NCBI RefSeq assembly: GCF_004217175.1
Contig: NZ_SHKI01000005.1
Coordinates: forward strand, 248,001-312,000
DNA length: 64,000 bases
Direction: 5' to 3'
DNA from: Leucobacter luti
GTDB lineage: Bacteria > Actinomycetota > Actinomycetes > Actinomycetales > Microbacteriaceae
In this document: positions 7,544 to 17,132 of the stretch, piece after piece
Layout of the letters: each line of letters begins with the position of its first letter
How positions within the stretch are numbered: position 1 is the stretch's first letter
Translations under genes and position numbers: made by a program
Notes under the pieces: generated by a model
Databases searched by the model: none
Told to the model about the DNA's origin: nothing
Seen by the model: only the letters and a program-made list of their open reading frames with translations

Positions 7544-8974
7544 CTACGGCAGCCGGGACCAGTCGACGGCTGCGTCAGCGCCGCGGGCGGCCTCGAACCA
7601 GGCTGCCACGCGCAGCAGGCGGTCATCGCTGCCGATGGGGCCCGCGATCTGCAGGCCGACCGTGCGGCCGTCCGCCTGGATGCCCGCGCCGATCGAGAGG
7701 GCTGGCTGACCGGACATGTTGTACGGCACCGTGAACGAGATGTGCCCCATCGTCTGGAGCGGGTCGGTGATGGGCATCGGGTCCTCGGCCGGGAACGCCG
7801 CGACCGGGGTGACCGGCGAAATGACCAGGTCGAATGGCTGCGTGGCGGCGCGGGTGAGGCGCGCCATCTCGTCCATCATGCTGCGATTGCGCACGGTCTC
7901 GGCCGCGGTGAAGTCCCGGCCTGCCACGCACCACTCAACGATGAACGGCAGCACGACCGACTGCTCGGCGGGCGTGAGCGCCTCGAAATCTGCGTACGAG
8001 CGACTACGCCAGTACCCCACGATCCCGTCGAGGATCTCGGGCGCGATGAACGGCGCGAGCGGCTCGACCGTCGCACCCGCGGCGGTGAACAGCTCGGCGG
8101 CAGCCTCGATCAGCGCGCGCGTCTCCGGCTCGACCGGCAGCCCGGACCCGGCGTCGAGCTGCAGCGCGACGCGCATCCCGGCCGGCGCGAGCGGCTCCGT
8201 GGACCACTCGAGCCCGGCGTACGCGCGCGTGAGGTAGTCGCGCGGGTCCGGCTGCGCGACGACCGACATGAGCCGGATCGCGTCAGCGGCGGTGCGTGTG
8301 AGCGGCCCGGCCGCCCGGCCCGTGTATGGCACGTCGAGCGGGATCAGGCCCTCGCTCGGCTTCAGCGCCGTGAGGCCCTGCCAGGAACCGGGGAGCCGGA
8401 TCGAGCCGCCGATGTCGGTGCCAACGTGCAGCGGACCGTAGCCGGCCGCCGCCGCGGCGCCGGCGCCCGCGCTCGATCCGCCCGAGGTGTGCGCGGGGTT
8501 GAGGCCGCCGCGGGTGATCCCGTGCAGGCTCGATACCCCCGACGAGAGCATTCCCCAGTCGGGCATCGTGGTGGACCCGACAATGACCGCGCCGGCCTCG
8601 AGGAGGCGGTCGGTCGTGGGCGCGTTCTGCTCGGGCACCGGCGGATTGGGGATCGCGGTGCCGGAGGGCTTGGGCTGCCCGGCGCGCGCGATGTTCTCCT
8701 TGACGGTCACGGGCACCCCGTCGAGCGGGCCTCGCGCGGCGCCCGCCGCCCAGCGCGCCGTTGCCGCCGCGGCGTCTGCGCGCACCTGCTCCGGGTCGAA
8801 CAGGAAGAGCGCGTTGAGCTCGGGCTCCCGGTCGACCACGCGCGCGATCACGTCTTCCGCGACCTCACTCGGCGTGAAGGTGCCTGCCGCGTACCCGGCA
8901 GCGAGGGCGCCAGCGTCGAGATCGGCGAGGCGCGGTGCTGCGGGGGAGGCGGTCGAGGCGGCGTGATCGGTCAC
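7544..8974 (-). CDS. Amidase signature family hydrolase
   Basis: 476 residues, typical for the amidase signature family. The Ser-cisSer-Lys triad is visible: Lys in GVPVTVKEN (about 95), the cis-Ser in TSGGSSAG (about 170), and the nucleophile region VGTDIGGSIRLPG (about 190). It would hydrolyse an amide to acid and ammonia or amine in the cytoplasm. It is the last gene of a minus-strand operon whose other members make an oligopeptide-type ABC importer, ending 52 nt before this start, so the substrate is probably an imported amide or peptide-like compound. The start is GTG 8974 with AAAGGA about 9 nt upstream. It is not GatA: the true gatA with gatC and gatB is at 57400. The exact substrate cannot be read from sequence. 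Confidence 0.85.
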   Translation of the reverse strand: MTDHAASTASPAAPRLADLDAGALAAGYAAGTFTPSEVAEDVIARVVDREPELNALFLFDPEQVRADAAAATARWAAGAARGPLDGVPVTVKENIARAGQPKPSGTAIPNPPVPEQNAPTTDRLLEAGAVIVGSTTMPDWGMLSSGVSSLHGITRGGLNPAHTSGGSSAGAGAAAAAGYGPLHVGTDIGGSIRLPGSWQGLTALKPSEGLIPLDVPYTGRAAGPLTRTAADAIRLMSVVAQPDPRDYLTRAYAGLEWSTEPLAPAGMRVALQLDAGSGLPVEPETRALIEAAAELFTAAGATVEPLAPFIAPEILDGIVGYWRSRSYADFEALTPAEQSVVLPFIVEWCVAGRDFTAAETVRNRSMMDEMARLTRAATQPFDLVISPVTPVAAFPAEDPMPITDPLQTMGHISFTVPYNMSGQPALSIGAGIQADGRTVGLQIAGPIGSDDRLLRVAAWFEAARGADAAVDWSRLP

Positions 8975-9026
8975 GGCGGGGGATCCTTTCGAGTGGCGTG
9001 GCGGGCGACGAGCGTCGGCCGTCGGG

Positions 9027-10913
9027 TTAGAAGGCGTGCGCGAGCTCCTGGCGCAGCGTCAGCGACGAGGCGATGAGGCGCTGCGTGTACGGGTGCTGCG
9101 GATCGCGGTACACGGACTCGGTGTCGCCGGCCTCGACGATCTCGCCCGACTGCATCACGATCACCGAGTCGCACAGGTGCCGCACCACGTTGAGGTCGTG
9201 CGAGACAAACACGAGGGTGAGCCCGTACTCGTCGACGAGGTCGGCCAACAGGTTGAGCACCTGCGCGCGCACTGACACGTCGAGCGCGCTCACCGGCTCG
9301 TCGGCCACGACCACCTGGGGGCGGCAGATCAGGGCACGCGCGATCGAGATGCGCTGCCGCTGCCCGCCCGAGAACTGGTGCGGGAAGCGCTCGGCGGCCG
9401 AGGCGGGGAGCCCCACGGCCTCGAGCATCTCGGCGACCATGCGGGACCGGTCGGCCGCGGTCTCGTTCCTGCCGCGCACGAGGAGCGGCTCGGCGATGAT
9501 CTGCTCGACCGTCATGCGCGGGTCGAGTGATCCCATCGGGTCCTGGAACACGATCTGCAGCTGCTGGCGCAGCTCGCGCAGCTGGGACTCCTTCGCCCCG
9601 GCGACCTCGTTGCCGGCAACGATCGCGCTGCCCGAGGTCGGCTGATCGAGCCCCGCGAGGATCCGCAGCAGCGTGGACTTGCCGGAGCCGGACTCGCCGA
9701 CCACACCGAGGCGACCGCCGCGCGGCACCTCGAAGGAGATGCCCTTGAGCGCGCGCACCTCGGGGGCGGGCTTGAACAGGCTGGTCTTGCTGCGCGTGTA
9801 GGTGCGCACCAGGTCGGTGACGCGCATCACTGACTCGGCGGTCGCGGGTGCCGGATCCTGCGCGGCGGGCGCCCGATCCGGATCCTGCGCGGCCTCGCCC
9901 GCGCCCGTCGCGTCCGCGGCAGCATCGGCAGCAGGAGCAACCTCAGCGGCCGCAACCTCAGCAGCCTCAGCCTCAGTGGCAGCCGCGGCTTCAGCGGCCG
10001 CGGCCTCCGCGGCGAGCTGCTCGCGCGTCGGCGGCACGTACTCCTTCGCGCTCGCGACGGTGAACAGGCGCCCCTCGGCGTCGGTCGCGTCGAGATCGCT
10101 CGCGGCGAGCAGCCCGCGCGTGTACGCGTGCTGGGGGCGCGTGAACACCTCCTCGGTGGTGCCCTCCTCGACCACCACGCCGTCGTTCATGACGAGCACG
10201 CGCGTGCACATGTTCGCCACCACGGCGAGATCGTGGGTGATGAAGAGCAGCCCCGTGTTGCGCTGCTTCACGAGTTCGAGGATCAGGTCGAGCACCTGCC
10301 GCTGCACGGTGACGTCGAGCGCCGTGGTGGGCTCGTCGCAGAGCAGCAGCCCGGGATCGTTCGCGAGCGCCATGGCGAGCATGACGCGCTGGCGCTGCCC
10401 GCCGGACAGCTGGTGCGGGTACGCGCGCGCGGCCTCGGCGGGATCCGGCAGGTGCACGGCGTCGAGCATCTCGACCGCGCGGCGGTGCGCCTCGGCGCGG
10501 GTTGGCGCGAGCTTGTGTTGCAGCATGATCTCGGCGACCTGCGCCCCCACCCGCATGAGCGGGTTCAGTGCGGTGAGCGGCTCCTGGAACACCATGGCCA
10601 TGTCGCGACCGCGGATCCGCGTCAGCTCGGACTCCGGGGCGGTGAGGAGGTTGCCCGTGGGCGCGCCCTCCCGTCCGGTGTTGAGCTCCACGGAGCCGGT
10701 CGCGGAGACGCCGGCCGGGAGCAGGCCCAGCAGTGCGGTCGTGGTCATCGACTTGCCGGATCCGGACTCGCCGATCAGACCGATGCGCTCGCCGTGCGCC
10801 ATGTGGAGCGAGAAATCGTGCACGAGGGCCCGGTGCGGGGTGCGCACGGTGAGGCCGTCGACGGCGAGCAGCGGGCGGGCGTTGGGTGCCTGGGCGGGAA
10901 GTGTCGTCGTCAT
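9027..10913 (-). CDS. Fused double ATPase of a peptide ABC importer (DppD-DppF type)
   Basis: 628 residues containing two complete ABC domains. The first (about 10-270) has [26 protein letters not shown] and [12 protein letters not shown]. The second (about 365-620) has [26 protein letters not shown] and [12 protein letters not shown]. Each is followed by an oligopeptide-transporter C-terminal extension. They are joined by an Ala/Glu-rich linker of about 60 residues (about 300-360) that looks disordered. All catalytic motifs are intact in both halves, so both should hydrolyse ATP. It would drive import through the two permeases encoded just upstream; its ATG overlaps the stop of the previous gene by one base. 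Fusions of this kind are common in actinobacteria; the substrate is unknown. Confidence 0.9.
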   Translation of the reverse strand: MTTTLPAQAPNARPLLAVDGLTVRTPHRALVHDFSLHMAHGERIGLIGESGSGKSMTTTALLGLLPAGVSATGSVELNTGREGAPTGNLLTAPESELTRIRGRDMAMVFQEPLTALNPLMRVGAQVAEIMLQHKLAPTRAEAHRRAVEMLDAVHLPDPAEAARAYPHQLSGGQRQRVMLAMALANDPGLLLCDEPTTALDVTVQRQVLDLILELVKQRNTGLLFITHDLAVVANMCTRVLVMNDGVVVEEGTTEEVFTRPQHAYTRGLLAASDLDATDAEGRLFTVASAKEYVPPTREQLAAEAAAAEAAAATEAEAAEVAAAEVAPAADAAADATGAGEAAQDPDRAPAAQDPAPATAESVMRVTDLVRTYTRSKTSLFKPAPEVRALKGISFEVPRGGRLGVVGESGSGKSTLLRILAGLDQPTSGSAIVAGNEVAGAKESQLRELRQQLQIVFQDPMGSLDPRMTVEQIIAEPLLVRGRNETAADRSRMVAEMLEAVGLPASAAERFPHQFSGGQRQRISIARALICRPQVVVADEPVSALDVSVRAQVLNLLADLVDEYGLTLVFVSHDLNVVRHLCDSVIVMQSGEIVEAGDTESVYRDPQHPYTQRLIASSLTLRQELAHAF

Positions 10914-11815
10914 CAGCCGCGGTTTCCGTTCAGCTTCGGGTCGAATCGGTCACGGAGTCCGTCACCGAGCAGGTTGAAGCCCATGACCGCGATGGCGATC
11001 GCGAGCCCGGGGAAGATCGCGAGGAGCGGGTGCGTTCCGAGGAACTGCTGCGACTCCTGCAGCATCCGGCCCCAGGAGGGCGTGGGCGGCGGGGTGCCGA
11101 GCCCGAGGAAGCTCAGGCCTGCCTCCGCGAGCACGGCGAGGGCGAACGATACCGAGCACTGCACCACGACGATGCCGAGGATGTTGGGGAACACGTGCCG
11201 CAGCGCGATCCGGAATCGCGACTGGCTTGCCGCGCGGGCGGCGAGCACGTACTCGGTACTCATTACTTGCAGGGTGCCGGATCTCGCGACGCGCGCGAAG
11301 CCCGGGATCGTGGCGATTCCGATCGCGACCATCGCGGTGAGCGTCGACGCGCCGAACACGGCGCTAAACATGATCGCGAGCAGTAGCGCGGGGAACGCGA
11401 GCGCGATGTCGGAGGTGCGCATGATGACCTCTTCGATCCAGCCGCCGCGGATTCCCGCGAGGATGCCGAGTGGCGTGCCGATCAGGATCGCGATGCCCAC
11501 CGAGACGATGCCCACGAAGAGCGTGATCCGCGCGCCGTAGAGCATCGCCGAGAACACGTCGCGGCCGTAGCGGTCGGTGCCCATCCAGTGCTCGGCGCTC
11601 GGGCCCTGGAGGCGGTCGGCGGCGATCGCCTGCACCGGGTCGTACGGGGTCCACACGAACGAGACGAGCGCGGCGAGCGTGACGATCGCGACGAGCACGA
11701 GCCCGATGATGAGCGTGGGGGAGAGCCCGGCGCGCTTCTTTGGCGCGCGCGGGGCTGAGATCGCGGTGGTGCGCGGTGCCTGCACCGGGGGCGTGGGGAC
11801 ATTCTGCGTGGTCAT
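10913..11815 (-). CDS. Peptide ABC importer permease (DppC/OppC type)
   Basis: 300 residues. A hydrophilic N-terminus is followed by a first membrane helix (LIIGLVLVAIVTLAALVSFV), the extracytoplasmic loop with YDPVQAIAADRLQGPS and HWMGTDRYGRDVF typical of DppC, then five further helices. The EAA-type coupling loop is EYVLAARAASQSRFRIALRHVFPN. It pairs with the DppB-type permease encoded 2 nt upstream to form the membrane channel and couples to the fused ATPase, whose start overlaps this stop. The product is strongly matched to the family; the transported compound is not predictable. Confidence 0.9.
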   Translation of the reverse strand: MTTQNVPTPPVQAPRTTAISAPRAPKKRAGLSPTLIIGLVLVAIVTLAALVSFVWTPYDPVQAIAADRLQGPSAEHWMGTDRYGRDVFSAMLYGARITLFVGIVSVGIAILIGTPLGILAGIRGGWIEEVIMRTSDIALAFPALLLAIMFSAVFGASTLTAMVAIGIATIPGFARVARSGTLQVMSTEYVLAARAASQSRFRIALRHVFPNILGIVVVQCSVSFALAVLAEAGLSFLGLGTPPPTPSWGRMLQESQQFLGTHPLLAIFPGLAIAIAVMGFNLLGDGLRDRFDPKLNGNRG

Positions 11816-11817
11816 GA

Positions 11818-12765
11818 TTACGCGCTCTTTCGCATCCGGGGATCGACGATCGTGTAGAGCACGTCGACCACGAGGTTCAGGACCAGGGTGATGGCGACGA
11901 GCACCATCACGACTGACTGCACGGTGAGGAGGTCACGGTTGCCGACGGCGTCGAGCAGCATCGAACCGAGGCCGGGGATCACGAACACGCGCTCGATCAC
12001 GACGGCGCCAATGATGAGGGCGGCAATTTGCACGCCGGTGACCGTGATGACGGGGATCGCCGCGTTGCGGAGTCCGTGTTTGACGAGGGCGCCCATCTTG
12101 CTGAGCCCCTTCGCGCGGGCCGTGCGGAGGTAGTCCTCGCTCATGATCTCGAGCACTGCCGAGCGCACGTAGCGGGTGAGGATCGCGCCCTGGACGGACG
12201 CGAGCGCGAGGACCGGAAGGATCAGTCTGCGGAGGAAATCTCCGAAGTTCTCGCTCGGTGGCGTCCAGCCGCTCGCGGGCAGCCACCCGAGGCCCACGGC
12301 GAAGATGAGGACGAGCAGGATCGCGGCGAGGAAGCCGGGGATCGCGACGCCGAGCTGTGAGCCGGCACCGATGAGCACGCCGGAGAGGTTGCGGTGCTTG
12401 ACCGCGGCCCAGGTGCCCAGGGGGATCGCGATCGCGAGCGCGACGATCATCGCGGCAATCACGAGGATGAGGCTCACCTGGAGGCGGTCGGTGACGAGCG
12501 GGCTGATGTCGGTGCGCGTCACGTAGGAGACGCCGAAGTCGCCGCGCAGCAGGCCGCCGGTCCAGTCGAAGTACTGCACGATCAGCGGGCGGTCGGTGCC
12601 GAACTCTTTGCGCGTCTGCTCCAGCAGCTCGGGGGTCGCGTTGACGCCGAGCGCGATCTGGGCGGGGTCGCCGGGGATGAGGCGCATGAAGAGGAACACG
12701 ACAACGGTCGCGACCAGGTAGGTCACCACAAAGCGGGCGAGGTTGATCAGAATCCGTATGGCCAT
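11818..12765 (-). CDS. Peptide ABC importer permease (DppB/OppB type)
   Basis: 315 residues. The first helix lies within residues 5-30 and is followed by the hallmark RLIPGDPAQIALG and a periplasm-side domain, then five helices. The coupling loop is SEDYLRTARAKGLSKMGALVKHGLRNA, a textbook DppB EAA motif. The C-terminus LVVDVLYTIVDPRMR is also typical. It forms a heterodimer with the DppC-type permease encoded 2 nt downstream. Upstream lies a strong hairpin (12802-12832) that separates it from the binding-protein gene and may lower permease expression relative to the lipoprotein. Confidence 0.92.
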   Translation of the reverse strand: MAIRILINLARFVVTYLVATVVVFLFMRLIPGDPAQIALGVNATPELLEQTRKEFGTDRPLIVQYFDWTGGLLRGDFGVSYVTRTDISPLVTDRLQVSLILVIAAMIVALAIAIPLGTWAAVKHRNLSGVLIGAGSQLGVAIPGFLAAILLVLIFAVGLGWLPASGWTPPSENFGDFLRRLILPVLALASVQGAILTRYVRSAVLEIMSEDYLRTARAKGLSKMGALVKHGLRNAAIPVITVTGVQIAALIIGAVVIERVFVIPGLGSMLLDAVGNRDLLTVQSVVMVLVAITLVLNLVVDVLYTIVDPRMRKSA

Positions 12766-12801
12766 GCGTGGTCCTCGGGGTGGGGGATTGACGGTGCGGG
12801 G

Positions 12802-12832
12802 GCGGGCGTGGGCCGGATAGGCCCACGCCCGC
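12802..12832 (-). terminator. 13-bp perfect hairpin inside the importer operon
   Basis: 12802-12814 and 12820-12832 are perfect inverted repeats (GC-rich, 13 bp) around the 5-nt loop GGATA. It sits between the binding-protein stop and the DppB-type start. It has no T-run, so it may act as a partial terminator or as a 3' stabiliser of the binding-protein mRNA. Confidence 0.65.
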
Positions 12833-12873
12833 GTGGTGCGGCGGGGGAGTGCCCCGGGTGTTTCAGTGGTTCG

Positions 12874-14394
12874 TTAGTTCCAGCTGAGCTGCGACAGGTT
12901 GAGCGCCTCGATGATGGCGTTCTCCGGCAGGCCCTGCAGCTCGGCCTTCGCGACCGTGATGTTGGGGAACAGGAAGAGGACGCCCGTTGCGGCATCGTCG
13001 ACGATCTGCTCGGCGACCTGCTTCATCCCTGTAACGTACCCGGCCTCGTCGGCGGCGTCGGCCTCGGCCGCGATGGGCGCGATCGTGGTGTTGTCGTAGC
13101 CGATGTAGTAGTTCGGGTCGTTGAACACGGTGAGCAGATCGCGTGCCTCGGTCGCCAGGACCGTGGTCATCTGGTAGTTGTGGTTCGTGAAGACCTCGTC
13201 GAGCCACACGGCGGGGAACTCGGAGCTCTTGATGGTCGCCGTGATGCCGACGTCCTTCAGCTGCGAGACGACGATCTCGGACACTGCCTGCGCGTAGGGG
13301 CGGGTCGGCACGGTGTACTCGATCGTGAGGTTCTCCTGGCCGGCCTCCTTGAGGAGCTCCTTGGCCTTCTCGGGATCGTACGGGTACCTATCGTTCAGGT
13401 CCTCGTAGTACGGGTCCGTCGGGGTCGCGTAGGTGGCGACGAGCGAGCCGTAGCCGTTCCACGCGGTGTCGAGGATCGCCTGCTTGTCGAGTGCGAAGAG
13501 CACGGCCTGGCGCACGCGCACGTCGTCGAACGGGGCCGCCTTGTTGTTGAGTGACAGCGAGACCTCACCGCTCGAGGTACCGGTGGTCACGGTGTACGCG
13601 TCGTCCGCCTCGAAGGTGTCGAGCAGCTCGGGCGCCTGCAGGTTGACGATCGCGTCGATGTCGCCGGTGCGGAGCGCGTTCGTGGTGGCGGTCGCGTCTG
13701 CGAAGTACTTCAGTGTGACGGACTCGACGCCGGGCGCCTCGCCCCAGTAATCGTCGCGGGTGTCGAGCACGATCTTGTCGTTCGCGGTGAACGTCTCGAC
13801 CGCGTAGGGGCCGGTGCCCACGGGCTCGTTCGCGAGGTCCGCGACGCCGTCGGGGGAGAAGATCGCGCCCACCGGCGTGGCGAGGCTGAACAGCCACGCG
13901 TTCGAGGGCTGCGTGAGGGTCACGGCCACCTCGGTGTCCGAGATCACGTCGACGCTCTCCACGACGTCCATCTTCGCCTTCAGGCTGGACACCCAGTCGG
14001 TCTTGACGCGATCGAAGCTGAACTTCACATCGTCGGCGGTGAACTCGTCGCCGTTCGAGAACGTGACGCCCTCCTCCAGCGTGAACGTGTACGTCTTGCG
14101 GTCGTCGCTGATTTCCCAGCTCTTCGCGAGCAGCGGCTGGATCTCGCCGGCCTGATCGAGCTGCACGAGGCCCTCGTACACGTTCGACATCATTGCCTGC
14201 GGGATCGCTGATCCGGCGGTGGTGGTGAAGTCGAGGTTCACGGGTGCGCCGGTGAGCGCGATGGTGGCGGTGGTCGGCGTGGTTCCGGAGTCGGAGCCGC
14301 CGCTGCCCGCGGATCCCGCGGAGCAGCCCGCGAGGGTGAGGGCGCCGGCCGCGATGACCGCCGCGGTGAGGGTCAGTGAATTCCTGCGTCGCAT
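12874..14394 (-). CDS. Peptide/amide ABC importer substrate-binding lipoprotein (SBP family 5)
   Basis: 506 residues from ATG 14394, which has AGGAAAG 6-7 nt upstream and begins directly with a signal sequence (MRRRNSLTLTAAVIAAGALT) and the lipobox LAGC. The frame stays open 30 codons further but that part is Pro/Ala-rich and lacks signal-peptide character. The mature protein has the family 5 pattern: EGLVQLDQAGEIQPLLAKSWEIS, FTLEEGVTFSNGDEFTADDVKFSFDR, DVRVRQAVLFALDKQAI. It captures the substrate outside the cell and delivers it to the two permeases. It is the first gene of the minus-strand operon, with a FadR-type regulator starting divergently 272 nt away. Confidence 0.92.
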   Translation of the reverse strand: MRRRNSLTLTAAVIAAGALTLAGCSAGSAGSGGSDSGTTPTTATIALTGAPVNLDFTTTAGSAIPQAMMSNVYEGLVQLDQAGEIQPLLAKSWEISDDRKTYTFTLEEGVTFSNGDEFTADDVKFSFDRVKTDWVSSLKAKMDVVESVDVISDTEVAVTLTQPSNAWLFSLATPVGAIFSPDGVADLANEPVGTGPYAVETFTANDKIVLDTRDDYWGEAPGVESVTLKYFADATATTNALRTGDIDAIVNLQAPELLDTFEADDAYTVTTGTSSGEVSLSLNNKAAPFDDVRVRQAVLFALDKQAILDTAWNGYGSLVATYATPTDPYYEDLNDRYPYDPEKAKELLKEAGQENLTIEYTVPTRPYAQAVSEIVVSQLKDVGITATIKSSEFPAVWLDEVFTNHNYQMTTVLATEARDLLTVFNDPNYYIGYDNTTIAPIAAEADAADEAGYVTGMKQVAEQIVDDAATGVLFLFPNITVAKAELQGLPENAIIEALNLSQLSWN

Positions 14395-14592
14395 CGTTGC
14401 TTTCCTGTTCGAGGGGTCTGGCGTTGGCGCTGGGGCCGCGGCTCGTTCATTCTGTGGCGGAACACGCGAGGGTGTGCGTGTCACCGTGACCGGTTCGGTG
14501 CTGTGGCACCTGCTCTTCTAATCATCCTTGATCTATCATTCCGAATCGCCGGGTTCGAACCAGGATACATGGTAAGGCCACTTGATGGGGAC

Positions 14593-14598
14593 TAGACT
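14593..14598 (+). promoter_or_regulatory. -10 hexamer TAGACT for the FadR-type regulator
   Basis: TAGACT predicts a transcript start near 14605, giving a leader of about 60 nt to the TTG at 14666. It would place the upstream ATGs (14582, 14600) outside or at the very edge of the mRNA. The 14395-14665 gap also holds a 10-bp palindrome, GGTTCGAACC (14552-14561), a possible operator. Confidence 0.45.
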
Positions 14599-14665
14599 GA
14601 TGGGCAATTCCGGCCCGGTGCGGGACGGCGTGATCGCGTCCACCAACAGTAGGAAAGACCCTCAG

Positions 14666-15421
14666 TTGACGAACACCCACAGCTTTTCGCCCGCGGTGCC
14701 CGTGCACACGTATCAGCGCATCGTCGAACAAATCGAGCAGGCGATACTCTCGGGAGACATCCCGATCGGCTCTCAGCTCGCGAGCGAGCGCGACCTCATG
14801 GTCCAGTTCAGCGTCAGTCGGCCCACGGTGCGCGAGGCGCTCCGGGTGCTGCAGTCGATGGGGCTCATCGAGTCAAAGCCCGGCACCCGCGGCGGCCCGC
14901 TCGTGCTCGCCCCCTCGTCGAAGACGCTGGGCCGCTCGTTCCGCACCATGATCGGCACCGACGCGCTCAGCGTCGCCGAGCTCGTGCAGTACCGCGTGAT
15001 CCTCGAGGGCTCCGCCTCCAAGCTCGCCGCCCAGCGCCACACCGAGCAGCAGCTCGAGCGGATGCGCGCCGCGGTGGAGCGGATGCGGGCCGCCGCCGAG
15101 ACGAACGACGCCGACTTTGCGTCCGCCGACCTCGAATTTCACGAGGCCGTGTGGGCGGCGAGCGGCAATCAGATCCTCGAGATGAGCGGCCAGGCCGTCT
15201 CCGGCGTGCTGCGCGGCATGATGCAGCGTGACGCCGAGGGGGAACACCACGACAACCGGGTCAAGCTCGCCTCCGCCGAGATCGACCGCGGGCTGTTCGA
15301 CGCGATCGAGCGACGCGACGCGGCTGCCGCGGGCAAGATCGCGCGCGGAGCCGTGGCCGACCGCTTCGGCCCACTGCTCGACGAATCGGATCGCGCGGCG
15401 CTCCACCTGCTCGCCGAGTAG
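14666..15421 (+). CDS. FadR-subfamily GntR transcriptional regulator
   Basis: 251 residues. The N-terminal winged helix-turn-helix (about 15-75) has YQRIVEQIEQAILSGDIPIGSQL, SERDLMVQFSVSRPTVREAL and a wing GLIESKPGTRGG. An all-helical FCD effector-binding domain (about 95-245) follows, with the expected Asp/His pattern in ADLEFHEAVWAASGN. I start it at TTG 14666 because AGGAAAG lies 8 nt upstream and a -10 hexamer at 14593 puts the upstream ATGs outside the transcript; the frame is open 28 codons more. It is divergent from the importer/amidase operon and most likely represses it until an effector, perhaps the imported compound or its hydrolysis product, binds. Confidence 0.88.
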   Translation: MTNTHSFSPAVPVHTYQRIVEQIEQAILSGDIPIGSQLASERDLMVQFSVSRPTVREALRVLQSMGLIESKPGTRGGPLVLAPSSKTLGRSFRTMIGTDALSVAELVQYRVILEGSASKLAAQRHTEQQLERMRAAVERMRAAAETNDADFASADLEFHEAVWAASGNQILEMSGQAVSGVLRGMMQRDAEGEHHDNRVKLASAEIDRGLFDAIERRDAAAAGKIARGAVADRFGPLLDESDRAALHLLAE

Positions 15422-15436
15422 CGGGGTCCGCGCGCG

Positions 15437-15528
15437 GGGCCGGGGCCTGGGCCTGGGCCTGGGCCTGGGCCTGGGTCTGGGGCCTGGGTCCTGGGCCCTG
15501 GGTCTGGGCCTGGGTCCTGGGTCCTGGC
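15437..15528. repeat. CCTGGG hexanucleotide repeat tract
   Basis: About 90 bp made almost only of CCTGGG units and close variants (CTGGGT, GGGTCC). The unit is the reverse complement of the one at 5744-5767. It lies just after the regulator stop. Confidence 0.85.
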
Positions 15529-15548
15529 TTCTTCGTCGCCGAGTGGAG

Positions 15549-15586
15549 CCAAAGTGCCCCTTCGGTGCCGTGACGGGGCGCTTTGG
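15549..15586. terminator. Bidirectional terminator between regulator and MFS gene
   Basis: CCAAAGTGCCCC (15549-15560) pairs with GGGGCGCTTTGG (15575-15586), 12 bp with one G-U, loop 14 nt. The A/T-rich outer ends give a short T-run on each strand, and the genes converge here. Confidence 0.75.
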
Positions 15587-16981
15587 CTACACTCGGGCGC
15601 TCGCGGAGGCGGGGGCGGGGGCGCTCGCGGGGGTGGGGGCGCTCGCGGGTACGGGCGTGGCGGGTAAGACGCCCGCGGGCGCGCTGGTGGAGCCGCCCGC
15701 GGACGCGTCTGTGGGGGCCGCCGCGTCGAGGCCCCGCCGCTGCCGCGCGATCACGGCGAGCACGGCGCAGGCCGCCGCGGTCGCGAGCGCGAACGCGGTG
15801 ACCGCCGAGCCCAGGCCCAGCCGCTCGGTGAGGAAGCCGAGCGCGATCACGGGCACGGCGCTGCCCAGGTAGGTGACGGTGTAGATCGCGCTGACCGTCG
15901 ACGCGTGGTGCGCCGGATCGACCGCGGCGGTGGCCGCGGTGAACGCCGCCTGGAACGCGACGCCCTGGCCCACGCCGGCGAGCAGGCTCGCCGTGACCAG
16001 CAGCGCCGGGCTGCCGAGCGGGCCCGCCGCCGCCACGCCGACGAGCGCGACGGCGAGTGTGCCGAGCCCCGTGGGGAGCCGCCAGACGCCGGAGAGCGGC
16101 AGCAGCTGGGTGAGCGCCGAGGCGCCGAGCGTGAGCGCGGCGAGCAGCCCGATGAGGGGCCGCGCATCGGTCTGGACGATGCTCGCGAAGTGCGAGGGGG
16201 CCAGGGAGAGGCAGAACCCGAACACGGTGAAGCTGAGGAAGCCGGTCGCCGCCGCGACCCTGAACGCGCGCAGCGCGGCGGGGGACTGCCGCCCGCGGCG
16301 CCGGTCGGTGCGGGCGATTCGCGGCGGGGCGTCGGCCAGTGCGATCTGATCCGGGAGCCGGATCGGGCGGCACAGCTCGTGAGGGGCGAGCAGGAGAATC
16401 GCGGGGATGAGGGCGGCGAGCGTGATCGCCAGCGAGATGAACGGGGTCACGAGCGGTGCGGCGCCCTGCGAGAGGAGCCCGCCGATGACGGGGCCGGCCG
16501 CCACGCCACCGGAACTTGCGAGCAGCGTGAGGCGTCCCACGAGCGCCGGCCTGCCGGGAAGGAGCGTGCGGAGCGCGGCCGAGGCGGTGCCGGTGGCGCA
16601 GGCGATCGCGGCGCCCTGCGCGGCGCGGGTCACGCAGAACCACCCGAGATCCGGGGCGAACGCGAGCCCTGCGGTGCCGAGCGCGGTGACCGCGAGCGCA
16701 GACACGAGGACGGTGCGCCGGTTCACGGTGTCGGCGAAGCGGCGGAAGACGAGGAGGCCGACGATCAGGCTGAGCACGTAGCTCGAGAACGCGAGTGTCG
16801 TGCCGAGTGCGGTGATCCCGAGTCGCTGTTCGAGGAGCGGAAACAGGGGAGTCGCGAGGTTGGCGCTGACCAGCAGCGTGAAGAGGGTCAGGGCGGTCAG
16901 TGCGATGCGTATCCGTGGCCGAACCTGGGTGGGGGTGACCCGGGTGTGTGCGGGGTGCTCGTGGGTACGGGCGACGCTCAT
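15587..16981 (-). CDS. MFS transporter
   Basis: 464 residues with about 12 membrane helices. The cytoplasmic loop between helices 2 and 3 has [15 protein letters not shown], the motif A pattern of drug/H+ antiporter-like MFS proteins, and helix 5 carries [15 protein letters not shown], close to the motif C antiporter signature. This suggests an efflux pump rather than an importer. The start at ATG 16981 is supported by AAGGAGAACGCC directly upstream. The likely promoter is TATACT on the minus strand at 17064-17069. A Lrp/AsnC-type regulator starts divergently 213 nt away, so an amino acid or related small molecule is a reasonable substrate guess. Confidence 0.87.
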   Translation of the reverse strand: MSVARTHEHPAHTRVTPTQVRPRIRIALTALTLFTLLVSANLATPLFPLLEQRLGITALGTTLAFSSYVLSLIVGLLVFRRFADTVNRRTVLVSALAVTALGTAGLAFAPDLGWFCVTRAAQGAAIACATGTASAALRTLLPGRPALVGRLTLLASSGGVAAGPVIGGLLSQGAAPLVTPFISLAITLAALIPAILLLAPHELCRPIRLPDQIALADAPPRIARTDRRRGRQSPAALRAFRVAAATGFLSFTVFGFCLSLAPSHFASIVQTDARPLIGLLAALTLGASALTQLLPLSGVWRLPTGLGTLAVALVGVAAAGPLGSPALLVTASLLAGVGQGVAFQAAFTAATAAVDPAHHASTVSAIYTVTYLGSAVPVIALGFLTERLGLGSAVTAFALATAAACAVLAVIARQRRGLDAAAPTDASAGGSTSAPAGVLPATPVPASAPTPASAPAPASASARV

Positions 16982-17063
16982 GGCGTTCTCCTTGTGGTGG
17001 GCGTGCCCTTGTGGGGCGTGTCCGTCCGCGTGCGCCGGGTGTGGCGATTGCGGTGTCTAGCTG

Positions 17064-17069
17064 AGTATA
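17064..17069 (-). promoter_or_regulatory. -10 hexamer TATACT for the MFS gene
   Basis: TATACT on the minus strand, giving a leader of about 75 nt to the MFS start. No clear -35 is visible. Confidence 0.4.
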
Positions 17070-17132
17070 CGGACGCACTGACCGCGTCCCTGAGAAGTAT
17101 TCAGCCAGGACTGCCCGAATCGCGCAAGCGAC

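Noticed and set aside
14552-14561. GGTTCGAACC looks like a tRNA T-arm
   Set aside because: No matching acceptor, D or anticodon arms on either strand and the flanking bases do not extend the T-stem; it is just a 10-bp palindrome, possibly an operator.
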